Shown here: one piece after another, positions 44,116 through 56,296 of the stretch
Layout of the letters: the number at the start of each line of letters is the position of its first letter
How positions within the stretch are numbered: the stretch's first letter is position 1
From: Antilocapra americana
Taxonomy: Eukaryota > Chordata > Mammalia > Artiodactyla > Antilocapridae
Direction of reading: 5' to 3'
Assembly: GCA_007570785.1 (NCBI GenBank)
Contig: ML662445.1
Location: 1,863,365-1,927,364 of the forward strand
DNA length: 64,000 bases
Translations under genes and position numbers: made by a program
Notes under the pieces: model-generated
What the model was told of the DNA's origin: nothing
Seen by the model: the letters and a program-made list of their open reading frames with translations, nothing else
The model's database searches: none

Positions 44116-44530
44116 CTTTTATAAAATGCAATGATTTGGAGGAGCACTACAGCGCTTCTCTGTTCAGACCACAAACGTGAGCAAGAGTGAAATAAAACAA
44201 GACTGAAGCACGCGTTTCAGCCCGGTTCGGCGTCCTGAGGCCGGGGGTCCGCGGAAAGGCCCTGCCGCCTCCTCCACAGCTTCAGGGTCCCTCGGGGGTC
44301 CCAGCACCCGCCCCCGTACCTCATGCCCTTCCAGGGGTGGCAGCTCCTTCCGGGGGTCACCGTGGGGACTGCCCTTAGCGGCCACCCGCTCCCAGCTCAG
44401 GGCAGAGACGGGGAGATGGGCACCGGCCCTGGGGGGCACCAGGCGTGGCGGGGGGTTCCTGACAGACTCTTCCCCCTCAGCCCCTGATGGCCTCACCCAC
44501 CCACCTCGCGGATTCTTCAGTCAGCCCGCT
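44116..44530. other. CpG-rich patch adjoining the CHR SINE
   Basis: High G+C with many CpG sites from about 44205 to 44510, contrasting with AT-rich DNA on both sides at larger scale. Could be a small CpG island or a GC-biased recombination patch. The minus-strand frame 44496-44164 (110 codons) is Arg/Pro-rich with no domain, as CpG-rich chance frames usually are. Confidence 0.5.
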
Positions 44531-46764
44531 TCACACTTGCACCCACCCTCAGGACCAGGCCCGGGGAGGTCTGGCTGCCCCTCCCTGCCCACACTCCAGA
44601 AGATGCTTGCCCGCAGCTGGCTGGTGACCCCATCCTCAGCCGCAGGCAGGCACCCTGCAGCAGGGCCCCGAGGACTCCAGTTTGGCCCTTCACCCGCTGC
44701 ACGCCGAACTGGGCTCATCAGCCTGCCCGCACCTCAAACCAACGCTTCCCACCTCCGACCACAGCTTTAGGCAACTGTCTTGGGAATCGTCTGTTTTCCT
44801 GGAATCTCAGATGACCCGACCCAGCTAAGTTCACCCAGCCTCTCTGTAGGTACTTTTGACTTTCCAAGATAAAGAATATCATAAGTGCTTTATACTCTCA
44901 AGCACTAACTATTAGTTCTATAATAGATTCTCCACCAGCCGGATGCTGTAATCAACTACTTAAATAATACACTAGATAACAGCCTGGCCCTGGGGCCCAC
45001 TTGACTTTTGTCCTGTAGACTACTACATCAATGCCCCCATCAACCGCTGGAGTTGGCCTCTCGCTCCTCTCTGACCTGGACCACAGTGCAAACCCAGGCT
45101 GCGTTGGCTTGCTGAGCACCGAGGGCCTCGGCCTACCGCAGCACAGCTCCCCAGCCCCCACCCCACTGCAAGACCTCTCCCCTGCACAGTGGGGCTGCAC
45201 TCATCAGGGAACGCAGCCCCTCCAAGCCCTCTGCATGCCAGCCCTCTCTCCTTGCTGGACAGGAAGCCAGGCTGAGCCCCACCGTTATCCCAGCTCCTGT
45301 GAAAGTTATACCAGACACCGCCTGGCTCACCCCACCCTCTATCAGCCTCAGTGGAGTGGTGGTCCCTATTAGGCTGAGAAACTCATGAGCTGGTGGTCTC
45401 CCTGCATCCCTGCGTGCTTCTGCTCTCTCCTCTGCAGGACGCTGATAGCTCTGTCTCCAGGGAGCTCCTCACCCTTCTCCCTCCATGTTTGCCTTCGCAG
45501 CTCTACGTCCTCCGGACTAGACGGTGGGGACACACAGAGCATGCATCGCCCATCTTCACTGACCCTGCTGCTACCAGCTGCCCGCTCCTCTGATAGCAGT
45601 CATCTTAGACTGAAGGGCCGCGTTTGTTGCTTTTATTTACACACCAGCCAACGGTCCTTAACCTCAAACCAACTGGCTCTTGGTCTTTCTCTTCAAGTGT
45701 CCTGCTGAGGTCACCAGAAATCTCAGCGCTCGAGCACAGTCGGAGTCAGTGATGACTCCTGATGACTCCTTTGAGCCCTTGACACACCTTCTGCCCCTCC
45801 CTGCCCCCCAGGTCCCTCTGTCCCATCAGAGACACCCTCGTGCTCAGGGTCTGTGGGTCTATGCTCCCAAGCTGCCTTCCCTTCCTCTTATTCTCCAGTG
45901 AGTGCATTCCTTAAAACTCATTCATTCATGTTCTTCTCTCTCACTTTGTAGCAGAGAAATGGTTTACCCTGAAGGTTGAAATCATCGCCTCAGTAAAGAT
46001 GAGCAAGAACAGCAGCAATGAATAATATTGTTACCTAATATAATATTATCCAAATTTCTTTTATTCATGTGAATATCAAAACACCATGAAATTTAAAGAT
46101 AAATGTTGTTATTTCTAGTAGAAACATTAATAATAAACATATTAGAAGAAGTTTTCTAAAACAGCCAAAAGTAAAGAATTAAAGAATGGAGAATTTCATC
46201 TAAGGGTAAAATTTCATGATGATTTTTAAAAACCCAGAGCTAATTTAGTAATGACTCAGTTGAATCCATATTCCTAAGGAAATTTAATAATATATTCCTC
46301 CAAATTAATAGTATTTCTCAAATAGCTATTAATTAGATGTGCAGATTTGATATCTTCATTTTAAGCTAATTTGGCTGTTCTTTTTCATCTTTCTTACAAA
46401 AACCTCGAAGGTCACTGAAGATGCTAGTAGCCCCACTCAGGTATGTTTAAAAACAGTTCCTGGGGCACCAGCTTGCCAATGAGGAATCTCTGTGTGAACA
46501 AAATAATCTGGACCACATTTTATCCAGATGATAATTTGCACTGACATTGTAGTTTTGAATTACCTACTGCTAAACTAGCACGCACATACTCTCTGTCCAT
46601 AACGTAACAGGGTTCTGGTACAAATGCTGTTTCATGCCCCAGTTGGACTCAGGCCACCAGAAACACGCCCGCCCAGTGGCCACCCTTCCTGCTCCTCTCT
46701 GGGGAGGACTTGGGTCATCTCTTCACCATCAATTATTTCTACTCATGTACACCGATCACGACTT
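44531..46764. other. GC-rich then AT-rich unassigned segment
   Basis: 44.5-45.9 kb is C-rich with overlapping open frames in several phases (for example 45031-45372 and 45385-45708), typical of GC-rich chance frames. 45.9-46.6 kb is AT-rich with TAATTA-type cores. No repeats recognised. Confidence 0.5.
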
Positions 46765-46905
46765 GGTTTTTTTGCTTTCGCACATTTGTGTAATTTTATC
46801 AGCATCAGAAGAGGCCTTTTAAGTAACTTTACAGAGGAGAAAACAGAAGTCTAGTCAAGTCTAACATCTTGTCTGAGAAAATCCATCACTAGTCGCTGTT
46901 TTCCT
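46765..46905 (-). mobile_element. Possible MIR SINE
   Basis: 'actttacagaggagaaaaca' followed by GAAGTCTAGTCAAGT matches the complement of the MIR core (cctcatctgtaaaatggg... order reversed). Confidence 0.5.
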
Positions 46906-47123
46906 ATAGACATTTCATCTTTCTCTCCCGATATAGTTACCTGAGGGCAGATACCCCCACAGGACCTCGGGAAAGCCTTTTCAATTCCACAAAACATTTT
47001 CAGTCAAGGTGGGAGATTTTAAAAGGGCAAATCAAATATCATTACATCACACCATGGCAATGAATGACAGGCAGGTTTGGGAAAATCATGTCTATCCAGC
47101 TCATGTTATTAGTCAAAATGCTG
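46906..47123. other. Unassigned DNA
   Basis: About 220 bases with nothing recognised. Confidence 0.55.
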
Positions 47124-47303
47124 TGTGCTCAGTCCTGTCTCTTTGTGACCCCATAAAGCCAGACAGGTTTCTCTGTCCATGGGATTTTTCAGACAAGAAT
47201 ACTGGAGCCAGGGGATCTTCTCAGCCCAGGGATGGAACCCACATCTTTTGAGTCACCTGCATTGGCAAGTGGATTCTTTACCACTAGCGCCACCTGGGAA
47301 GCC
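47124..47303 (-). mobile_element. Bov-tA SINE, diverged
   Basis: Complement from 'gctgtgtgctcagtcctgtc' to 'tagcgccacctgggaagcc', with a few small deletions in the body. Confidence 0.9.
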
Positions 47304-47759
47304 TGTGTTAATCAAAGTATTTAGATGTAATTAACATGGTGCATTTTAGCCAAAGGAATGTTCCTGAGCTATGTTGCTTTGATCCTAAAAAGTGTATGGA
47401 TTAATTTTAGGATTTCTATAAATCCTCCGAAATTAGATTTGAATTTTCTGTTTAAGTGTGTCCTTTCTGAAGGAAGGTTGCTTGCTATCATCCGATGTTT
47501 GAAAGGGTGTGTGAACCAAAGATAACTCAGAGTCCATTGATTATTAACATGTCTTAAAAGAAAGAAAGCCCCCTTTAAGACAAGTAGAACCGTTTACCTC
47601 TCCAGGACACTCTCTGGCACAGCCTGAGGATCTTCACTCACCTCTGCCCTTGTAAAGCCGCAGAGGAAGACTGTTTGGGGTCACCAAGGCAGAGGGATGC
47701 TAAAAACAATCAAATTCAAAAGATAAAGAAAGTGTGACAAATTCCAGAGGAAGAAATCT
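47304..47759. other. Unassigned DNA
   Basis: Nothing recognised. Confidence 0.55.
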
Positions 47760-48270
47760 GATAAAATTAAAGTGTAATAGACACTTCAAACTGTGTGATC
47801 TGACCTAATAAGTTATTAATAGGGAACCATTACTTCTCATGCATTTTTTATCAGGAAGGCATTGCCTTTTTGTCAAGATTAGTGGATTATAAAATATTTG
47901 TGCTACACAATATAAATGACCCTACCTATTAATAAGTCTCTAGAAAGATATGTTTAAATTGAATTACATTAGGAAGAGAAGTGCCAACAGAAAATTAGGC
48001 ATAATTAATGGGAACCCATAAATAAACCAGAGATGGAGGAAAGGACATCCTTCCCATTGATCATTTTGAGAATTAATTGCTGATATGCTCTAATGACACA
48101 CCAACTATTACTGTTTGCATAGGGGCTGCTCCATAGAAGGTGAACTTCACGTAGCTATGAATATGGATTAAAATTTATAGCTGGAAGATAGCTCACTGGT
48201 TACATGCCTCTAATTAGCAGGCATAATTTCAAAGAGCTAAAAGCTGCCTCTTCAAACACAGCTTGTATTT
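47760..48270. promoter_or_regulatory. Candidate conserved non-coding block, TAAT-rich
   Basis: The most striking repeat-free AT-rich stretch in the window. TAATAAGTTATTAATAGG, GGCATAATTAATGGG, GAATTAATTGC, GCTCTAATGAC and CCTCTAATTAGCAGG occur within 500 bases. No reading frame. Such density of homeodomain cores in non-repetitive DNA is usual in developmental enhancers, but no alignment supports it here. Confidence 0.4.
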
Positions 48271-49959
48271 TGTTTCATTAAAGCAGGATGGTGGTTTCCC
48301 TAGAATGGAAAGCGGGCAGCTCCCCGCCAAGTTTGGAGGAAGGCTACGGAGGCGTCCATACAGTGTGGTCTTGGGGGCGCTTATCACTTTATTATTTTCC
48401 ACGGGTCAGAGCCAGCAGTGCACTTACAGCTGCAATCCTGAGAGGCACAAGCAATTATCCCTCATGTGATGGGCGCTGCGAAGTAGTTACGTGGAGGATG
48501 AGCATGCTGGACCGTCTCCATTGCAGACATACCTAAGGTTTCCTGATGTCCTGGACCATGTCCACCATTTCTTGAAGCAAACTGTTCCACATTCCTGATT
48601 CAGACACAAAGTAGCCACTCTCTTGGCTCACTTAGATATGAATCTTTGAGGCTGTAGCATGCTGATTTTATCACTGCCTCTATTATTATTATTACTTGTT
48701 TAAAGTAGTCGGCATCCCATGGTGCATCTTTCCTTTTGCTCACAGTAAGCGAGGCTAATTAAAAAATGCCCAACATTCAATTTAAAATATTTGCCAATAC
48801 AAACCAAATAAAGCTAATCAACCTCTTCCTTGTGAGTCCACACTATTAGTGCAAAGCAGATGTATTAAAGCAAGGATCAGGGTCAGATAGAGGAGAAGAT
48901 AAGCCAATCGGCTCCAGAGCCCCGACACCCAGTGAGGTGGTCCCGGGGGAGCTGGGCCCTACAGGAGACCGAGCATCGCAGGCACAGAATCCACCAAATG
49001 GGCAGAGATGGAAGCCTCAGGGGATGTTCACAGGCACGTTTGTATCAAAGTTCCTGAAAACTCACCCTAGGAAAACGTATCTGCTACTGTTTCTAATATC
49101 CTAAAAATGCACTCAAGCTATTAAGAGAAAGAAACCCAAATCATTTAAAACTCACACCTAAATTGTAGTTGAACCATTTCCTCCAGCAATTCTCAAAATC
49201 CTCCCAGAGGAGCACTTATTAATATTCTGTCTATCCTCTTAGGTATTGTAGGTCATCAAGAAATAAATATCATTTATTTTTATTCTTTACTTGCTATTTC
49301 TGTTTCTCCATTTATTCTTTTACTTACATCTCTTAAATAAAATATCCATTTTTTTCCTTTCAAAAATATTTTTATTAATGCAATCTCACCTACTAAATTT
49401 ACAGAGAAATTTCTGTGTCTCTAGGCTGCCAGGGATGGTTCCATCTTTCTATGACTATAGGACTAAAAACAACACTCTCATTTTGTTTACATTTTTGTAG
49501 AATGAAGGGATTTAATTAGCTACTTACCTTCAATGCTCATATCTAAGCTTTAAAACACAGCTAGTTACCAGCTACCCAGGTGTTTTCTTCTGTCTTTCCT
49601 AATTATAAGAAAGCATGTGCTGTTGCATTTCAGAAGGATTGTACGCTATTCTCTACTCACAGGTAAGAAAACTCAAGTAATAGCAGCCACGTGGGTGAGG
49701 ATGTGTGGGGAGGACACAAAATAAGGACAGAGGGTCGTTTCTCAGCCATGACCTCTGCTGTTCTCCCCTCCACATCCATGAGGAGCTCCTCTGAGCCCAG
49801 CTGTCTAGATGTTGCTCTTTCAACTACAGTCTGAACACAAGGTGGGGGGGGCGGAGGGAACTTCCTTTTTCTTAGTATAGCAGAGCCAGGATGCCATTTC
49901 CAAAATAACTTTATCACAAAGAATGAAAAAGCAAAAGTGACTTGACTACAGGATATGCT
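48271..49959. other. Unassigned segment, includes a second AT-rich block
   Basis: 48650-48840 is repeat-free with GGCTAATTAAAAAATG, TTTAAAATATTTGCC and AAGCTAATCAACC motifs. The remainder is ordinary. Frames 48263-48469 and 48288-48536 overlap in different phases with no domain. Confidence 0.5.
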
Positions 49960-49999
49960 GTCGTATTGTGTTGCTTTTCAGTCGTATTGTGTTGCTTTT
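49960..49999. repeat. 21-bp tandem duplication at the BovB 3' edge
   Basis: GTCGTATTGTGTTGCTTTT occurs at 49960-49978 and again at 49981-49999, right where the BovB copy starts. Confidence 0.9.
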
Positions 50000-50420
50000 A
50001 AGGTGTGTCCGACTCTTTGCGACCTTATGGACTGCAGCATGCCAGTCTTCCCTGTCCTTCGCTGTCTCCTGGAGCTTCCTCAAACTCATGTCCATTGAGT
50101 CAGTGATGCCATCCAACCATCTCATCCTCTGTCATCCCCTTCTCCTCCTGCCCTCAGTCTTTCCCAGCATCAGGGTCTTTTCCAATGAGTCAGCTCTTCC
50201 CATCAGGTGGCCAAAGGATTGGCGTTTCAGCTTCAGCATCAGTCCTTCTGATGAATATTCAGGACTGATTTCCTTTAAGATTGCCTGGTTTGATCTCCTT
50301 GCTGTCCAAGGGACTCTTAAGAGTCTTCTCCAACACTACAGCTCAAAAGCTTCAATTCTGCAGTGCTCAGCCTTCTTTGTGGTCCAGTTCTCACATCCAT
50401 ACACGACTACTGGAAAAACA
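50000..50420 (-). mobile_element. BovB LINE 3' fragment
   Basis: Complement of the BovB 3' end: 'ctgtctcctggagcttcctc', 'gtcagtgatgccatccaacc', 'cagcttcagcatcagtcctt' and 'ctcacatccatacacgacta'. 5'-truncated at about 50420. Confidence 0.92.
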
Positions 50421-50904
50421 TGTCATATGGCCAACATCGTCATCCCTCAACCAAAGTCAAGAGGGCTCCACTTCACATGTGCCAGGAGAACATGGCAGCA
50501 CTTCTCAGGATACAGAGTCCAGGGACACAAAAATGACTTTATTTACCCACAAAGAAACGTTAAGCCCAAGTGGCTTCCTTACTCCCAGTTTCCTGGCTGC
50601 TTCTCCTCCTCCAGAGCACATTTCTGCTCTGGGAGATTCGGGAATCTGTCCACATCGACTTCTCCAGAGATTTCTATTACCCAGTCTGCTGGGTGTTGTC
50701 AAGAACCCTTTGGTGACTTTCAAATGCTTGTCAAACAGCATTCAGCTGCAGACAACTATTTCAACATCTTCTACAAGGAAGACACTGAATTCATCTTCTC
50801 TGGTTCCCGAGGTTAATGAGCAACCTGATACCTCGGGTGTAGACAGACTCACTTCCAGTCCCCTGGGAGACTAGCAGTGGCATCCGTGGCAGACTCCTGT
50901 GGTC
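50421..50904. other. Unassigned DNA
   Basis: Open in two plus-strand phases (to 50816 and 50874), but both frames begin inside the antisense BovB, so they are fortuitous read-throughs. No known domain. Confidence 0.5.
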
Positions 50905-51325
50905 ATCTAGCAAACCCACACACTGAGTGGCTTACAGCATCCATCCTCCATGGACAGAAATCCATCCTCCATGGCTCCAGAGGCCAAAAGACGCTTAACG
51001 GTGTCCACGGGCTGGCTCTCTTCAGAGACTCTGAGGGCCATCGGACCCATGTCTCTTCAGCTGCAGGCGCCTCCACGTGAGCTCAGTGTGTGGACGAACC
51101 TGCAGACTCTGCCCCTCCATGCCCCAGCCTGCATCCTGCACCCTGCACATCCTCTCCCATCCTGCCCGGTCAGGAGGACACCAGCCATTGGATCATAGCC
51201 CACCACAATCCATGGCGACCTCATCTTGACTCGGTCACATCTGCAAAGACCCTGTTTCCACATGAGCTCACAGGGTTCTGGGGGGACGTGAACCTGGGGT
51301 GACACTGTTCACCCCATGATGGGAG
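50905..51325 (-). mobile_element. Antisense LTR remnant, MLT1-like
   Basis: 'cacacactgagtggcttaca', then 'gtcacatctgcaaagaccct', 'cacagggttctggggggacg' and the end 'gtgacactgttcaccccatg' follow the complement of an MLT1-type LTR. A 15-bp piece (ATCCATCCTCCATGG) is tandemly repeated at 50939-50974. Confidence 0.65.
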
Positions 51326-51539
51326 TCTTAAACCTCCTTAAGTTCCAGCTGTCACAGCCTCGGCTTTCCTGTGTGTCCAGTGTCCACGCTGAGATGCTTG
51401 CTTGTTTCTTCCACTTGTGTGGGTCTGTGAATTCCTCTTCTCTTGTGCTTTTAAGGTCTTGTCTAGCAGAACGAATGAAACATCAGCTCGAAGGGCATCC
51501 TGGTCAGCACCCCACAAAGTGTATACCATTTCCGTAGGG

Positions 51540-51761
51540 TGACCTTGCTTATATGTCTGGTGGTTCAGATGGTAAAGACTGCAATGCAGGAGGCCCAGGA
51601 TAGATCCCTGGGTCAGGAAGATCCCTTGGAGAAGGGAATGGCAATGCACTCCAGGATTGCCTGGGAAATCCCATGGACAGAGGAGCCCAGCAGGCCACGG
51701 TCCATGGGTTGTAAAGGCTCAGACATGACAGATCGAGTAACACTTTCACTTGACCTTGCTT
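51540..51761 (+). mobile_element. Bov-tA SINE with target-site duplications
   Basis: The SINE body at 51551-51750 lies between two copies of TGACCTTGCTT (51540-51550 and 51751-51761). In sense orientation: degraded head with 'tagatccctgggtcaggaag', then the body to 'gctcagacatgacagatcga'. Exact duplications mark the true insertion limits. Confidence 0.93.
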
Positions 51762-52171
51762 GAAATTCTTAACAGGAGCCCTGTTGGTTGTTACATATTG
51801 CAGATAAAATGTCCCCAAAGAGCCCATTAAAACCAGTTAATGAATAATGTTACTAGCACTGCAGACTGTCCTTTTTTCATTCTTGTGCCATATTAGCAAG
51901 TTTTAACCTCAAATACATCAAGAAAACTCTTCCCCTATATGTCCACTGTGAAAAAAATATTTATGACATAAATTTCATTTATTAGAAAAAATTTTTTTCC
52001 AAATAGAAAGAAAAAGAAAGACATTTGCATTTTAGTTTATAAGTTAGGTCTGAATTTTACCCTGTATTCCACATAGGAAGAAATATAATCTCTGAGTTCA
52101 GTGATAACATGTATAAACAAGCTGTTGCCTCACTTTACATCAGCCGTGTCTCAATCCATTCAGAGGTACTG
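51762..52171. other. Unassigned DNA
   Basis: A-rich, no repeat recognised. Confidence 0.55.
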
Positions 52172-52293
52172 GTGGGAATTCTCCCAGTGGCCCAGTGGTC
52201 AGGACTCAACACCCCCGTGGCCCAGGTTCAATCCCTGGTTGGAGAACAAGATCCTGCAAGCCATTAAGTACAGCCAAAAAAAAAAAAAAAAAA
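52172..52293 (+). mobile_element. CHR-type SINE, short, with poly-A
   Basis: Head 'tctcccagtggcccagtggt', B-box-like 'caggttcaatccctggttgg', end 'taagtacagcc' and an 18-A tail at 52276-52293. Confidence 0.85.
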
Positions 52294-53439
52294 GACAACG
52301 CAGTTTGATATGGAAATAACTCATCTCGTCTCTGCAAAGAAAGAGCATTAAAAAGATCAACATCTCAAGCGAGGGGACAGTTACTGACCAGGGAGGTCAG
52401 GCTTCAGAATCTGGTCTTCAGGGCTGAAACTCCCTCCCCAGGTCAGACCTCTGCCTTCTGTATACAGTATTTGATTGGAGAACAGGGATTTTCTTCCACT
52501 GGTGCCTGATTGCCATGAAACTGTCATCCATATTGTTAGATATTGAACTCAAATATTAATTTTAAAACATCTGAGGAATAGAAGAATTTAGAACATGTTT
52601 TAGGAGGGTTATCTCTGACGGCTGAAGTCATTCATGACTTTTATTTTCTTCTTTTGGCTTATCTCTGTGCTCCAAATCTTTCACAAGGAGTGAGCATAGC
52701 TTTGAATAAGAAAAAAAAATGTCCAATTAAAAGCCCCTCTAGCAATTTCCCTGCCTGATTTGGCTTCCATGTGGCAGTGGGGCTTCTGCTCGTCTGGTCT
52801 CCCTCCCCTCTGAGGCGATGCCATCTTCGGTCCATTTTCCGGGCTTTGGCTCAGCCTCACGGGGGAAGATGCTCGAGAAACAGGCTCCCTGAGTGCACAG
52901 CCACCCGCCCAGCCACCGTCAGAGAGCTGCAGGGCAGACCCGCCTCCTGGGGTCTGCGTTCCGGCCAGAGCCTCACAGCTGGGCCCTGGAGGGCCGCTGC
53001 ACGCCCAGCTCTTTCTGCAGGGCTCGACAATTGCAGAAACACCAGCGATAAATATTAAATAATAACTTTGTGCCAGACCACTGGGAAAATGAAGTGAGCA
53101 TTCATCAGCAGTCCTAATTCCCCTCCACCCCTGCTGTGAGTGGTCCAGCGGCCCAGCCCCAAACAGCAGAGGGAAGGAGCAGGCACAAAGGTGCCAGGGC
53201 CCTTGCCGAGCCATTTGAGGGCTGATTGCAAGGTACACGTGGGCTGCTTTATTTAGGCCTGCACATTCTTTTGTTTCCTTCTGCATTTCTATTTAGGTGA
53301 TTCAAAAGTGGGAAAACAACATTTATAAGCCTCCATCAACACACGCGTACAACCGTTCCTGGGAAGACACAATTTGTATTTTTTTTTCTCTTGATAGGAA
53401 TCAGTGCATACAAAAATAACTTTATATCTAAAAAGGCAC
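52294..53439. other. Unassigned 1.1-kb segment
   Basis: No repeat recognised. The 201-codon minus frame (53286-52681) has shadow frames in other phases and no known domain, so I do not call a gene. The first half is AT-rich and 52790-53020 is GC-rich. Confidence 0.5.
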
Positions 53440-53625
53440 ATGTATACACACTGCTATATTTAAAATGGATAAGCAGCAAGGACCTGCTGTAGAGCACAGA
53501 GAACTCTGGAGGGGAGGGGAGGGACAGGGGGCATGGACACACGCACATGTATGGTTGAGTCCCTGAAACTATCCCAACATTGCTAATCGGCTATACCTCA
53601 AGACAAAATAAAAAGTTAAAGTTTG
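53440..53625 (+). mobile_element. L1 3' end fragment
   Basis: 'tggataagcagcaaggacct', 'gctgtagagcacagagaact', 'tgagtccctgaaactatccc' and 'aatcggctatacctcaagac' follow the L1 3'UTR order, with an A-rich end. 5'-truncated. Confidence 0.75.
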
Positions 53626-55914
53626 AAAAAAGTATTAAAAATAATAAAAAAGTAAAACTCACATGTAGCTGCCCCCCCAATGCAATCATCTAAAAATATC
53701 AAACTGGTATTTAGTGGTCCCTCTCCAGGAATTTTGAAAAAAGAATAAAGAAATTATTTGCGGCAATTTTTATCCTTTTAAATAGTAGGTCTGCTCCCTG
53801 GTAAAGATCTGGTATAAAGGATCCTAAGTACAAGTGTCCTAGTTTGAAATCCTCTCTTCTCTGCTCTTGGGTCCACTGCCCTCTGGTGGATGTTCCTTGA
53901 GGTGCAGCCCGGGGTTCCCTATACTCAGGCCAGAAAGAGCTGGGCCCCCTCAGCTCTGAGCCTTGTTCCGTCCACCTGGCTTTCCCTCTGAATTCTGTGT
54001 CTTTTCTGTAGAAGTTGATTTCATCTTCCTTTCTCTTACATGTAGATTTGGACACTTGCACATAGAATATTGTCTTTCAGCTGAGAAGTCTCAAGAATGG
54101 TATTAATACCACAATTGTATTGAGATAATGCTTTCAGCAAAAGAATTATTCTTGTATGTCACATAACTATGTTTAATAAGTGAAGTTTAATTCCATAAAC
54201 TATGCTGGGGAAAATATTAGAAATGCAATGCATGTTGACCCATGACAATCATATTTTTGCAAAATGACAAAAGAAAGAAGTTAGTAGTGACTAGACTGTG
54301 ACACATTTCAAATGGATTTCTGTTTCAAAACTTTGACTAATCATGATGTTCTTGTGAAAACATTGCTATCCTCTGTAACTCATACGAAATGATACACAGA
54401 GACAACTGCTTCCAGATGAGAAGTGAGGGTCTCTCAGCCACCAGCATGCTGGGCACTGTGTTGCTGAGAGGAGATGAGATGGATGACTTGATTCAGGATT
54501 TGGCCCAGAAAGTGAGAGGAGAACGCTAGCAATGATGCATATTTAAGGAGACTTGGGTTCACTGACAGAATTTAGGGAATTTCTTGCCAGAATCTACGTC
54601 AATAAATATTATTTAAATGAGCAAATGAACCCACCCAATCTTTTGAACTTCTACTTTAAAATGTGGAGTTTCTTAACCTCGCATTCAGCCCTGAGCATTC
54701 TGCGGTTGTTCAAGCACCTCTAGTGCCGGGATGCCCCCTCGTCCGCGATTCAGGTCCGGAGGCACTGCGTTGCGGCTTGGCACGGGATGGATTTGACACA
54801 GGAAACCAGCCCGCCCAGGGCTGCCCAGCGCTTCCCAGTGTCCAAGGCAGGCTCACGTCTCTGGCTCCTGAGACGGGGCCCTCAGCAACGCCGGTGGAAG
54901 CTACATGAACGCCTTGTCTACGGAGAGGGGACCCTCCACGCCTGCTGTGTGAAGTCTGCTGCGGAAGACTCTTCCCATACAGCAACGATGCTCATTCCCC
55001 TGACGAGTCCATCACGGTCTGCAACCTGGGAGCCTGGCAGAGTCCAGGAAACAGAGAAAGCTCTCAGTCAGTCGGTCCTGGTTCCTCTTTTTTCTCAGTC
55101 CACTGCGCCCTCCCCTGTACTCTTTTCCATCAGTGTGCCCACTCAACTTTCTGGCAGTGTCTTCCTCCTGTCTTGGGCATGCTGCTGCCTACTCAGAGCT
55201 GACAGCTCAGCTCCGGGAGCCCTCCCCTGGGGAGCACTCCCCCCCCCCCCCCCCCCCGCCCCTCCATCCTGCTGGAGCACTCCCACCCCCCATCCTGCTA
55301 CAGCTCTTCCCCGGGCTCCCCAGAAGCAGTTTCACACTCTCCTAAAATCACTTACCTCTCTCACCAGTGTGCGGTTCTATAAGGACAGTGTTTATATTCC
55401 TGCTGATTCTATACAAATACCAAGGTACCTGATTCTCCACCAGCACCTCCCCAACGAAGAAGCATGTTTAAAATACATGTTAAGTGTGTGATCAATGGGC
55501 AAGCTGACGTCATCCTGCTAGTAGTTTAAGAAAGTATTGATGGAAAGTACACCTAAGTAATAATCTCCCCCACAGTGAATAATTGCCTGGTGAGATTGGT
55601 GCTCTGAAGCAAAGGACCAGGTTCTGGGGGTGGGGGGAGCGGCCCCACCCTCCACGCAGGAAAGACCCGGCTGTGGTCAGGACTGGGCAGTGAGGGGCTC
55701 CAGATGTGGGCAGTGGTCCATCCTGGCACGGACCTGCGTGGATGCGCATGCTCAGTCTTCTTGGGGCCTAGACATTGTTCTCAATACACATTGTCCTCTC
55801 TTGTGCTGGAGAATTTTCCTTGTTTCCAAGTCTACACTGACATTGAAGTCCCCATTCCTGCCTTTGTTAATGTCCACACAGCCCGTCTTCCCTCATCCTC
55901 CTACTTTTAAACTA
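53626..55914. other. Unassigned 2.3-kb segment with a poly-C tract
   Basis: A 19-C run at 55239-55257 is slippage-prone. The minus frame 54061-53711 (116 codons, basic, no known domain) and the plus frame 54787-55491, which reads through the poly-C, are not called. No repeat recognised. Confidence 0.5.
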
Positions 55915-56215
55915 TTTCTTTCCTTGTATCTCAAGTGAGTTTCCTGCAGAAGCTGATAGCCAGGTTTTGCCTTTTGACACAAGCTGATGATTTCAGTCTG
56001 TTAACATTTATGATGAGATATTCACTCTGATGTAATTAATGATACAGTTTGAGTAAAATCTACCATCTTGCTGGCATTTCTGTTCTATTCATTATGTATT
56101 TCTTTTTCTCTTTTTCTACCTTCATTTGGGTTAACTAATTGTTATGGTTCTATTTTATCTCCAACCCTGACATTATTTATACTTCTTTTTTTAAAGATTC
56201 AAAAGTTGGCTAGAT
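55915..56215 (-). mobile_element. Possible antisense L1 3' fragment
   Basis: 'tccttgtatctcaagtgagt', a 'cagtctgttaacatttatga' block and 'ctaccatcttgctggcattt' resemble the complement of an old L1 3' segment. Strongly diverged. Confidence 0.45.
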
Positions 56216-56296
56216 GTTACAATATGCATCTTTAATTGATTAGAGTCACTGTACATCAGTATTGCTCCACAGATGATGCAAGGATCTCAGAACAGT

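Noticed and set aside
49968..50816. 282-codon plus frame
   Set aside because: The first half is antisense BovB, so the frame is a chance read-through.
52681..53286. 201-codon minus frame
   Set aside because: In a GC-rich area with open shadow frames on both strands; no domain, and no paralogue I recognise.
54787..55491. 234-codon plus frame
   Set aside because: It reads through a 19-C homopolymer into proline; the composition is that of a chance frame.
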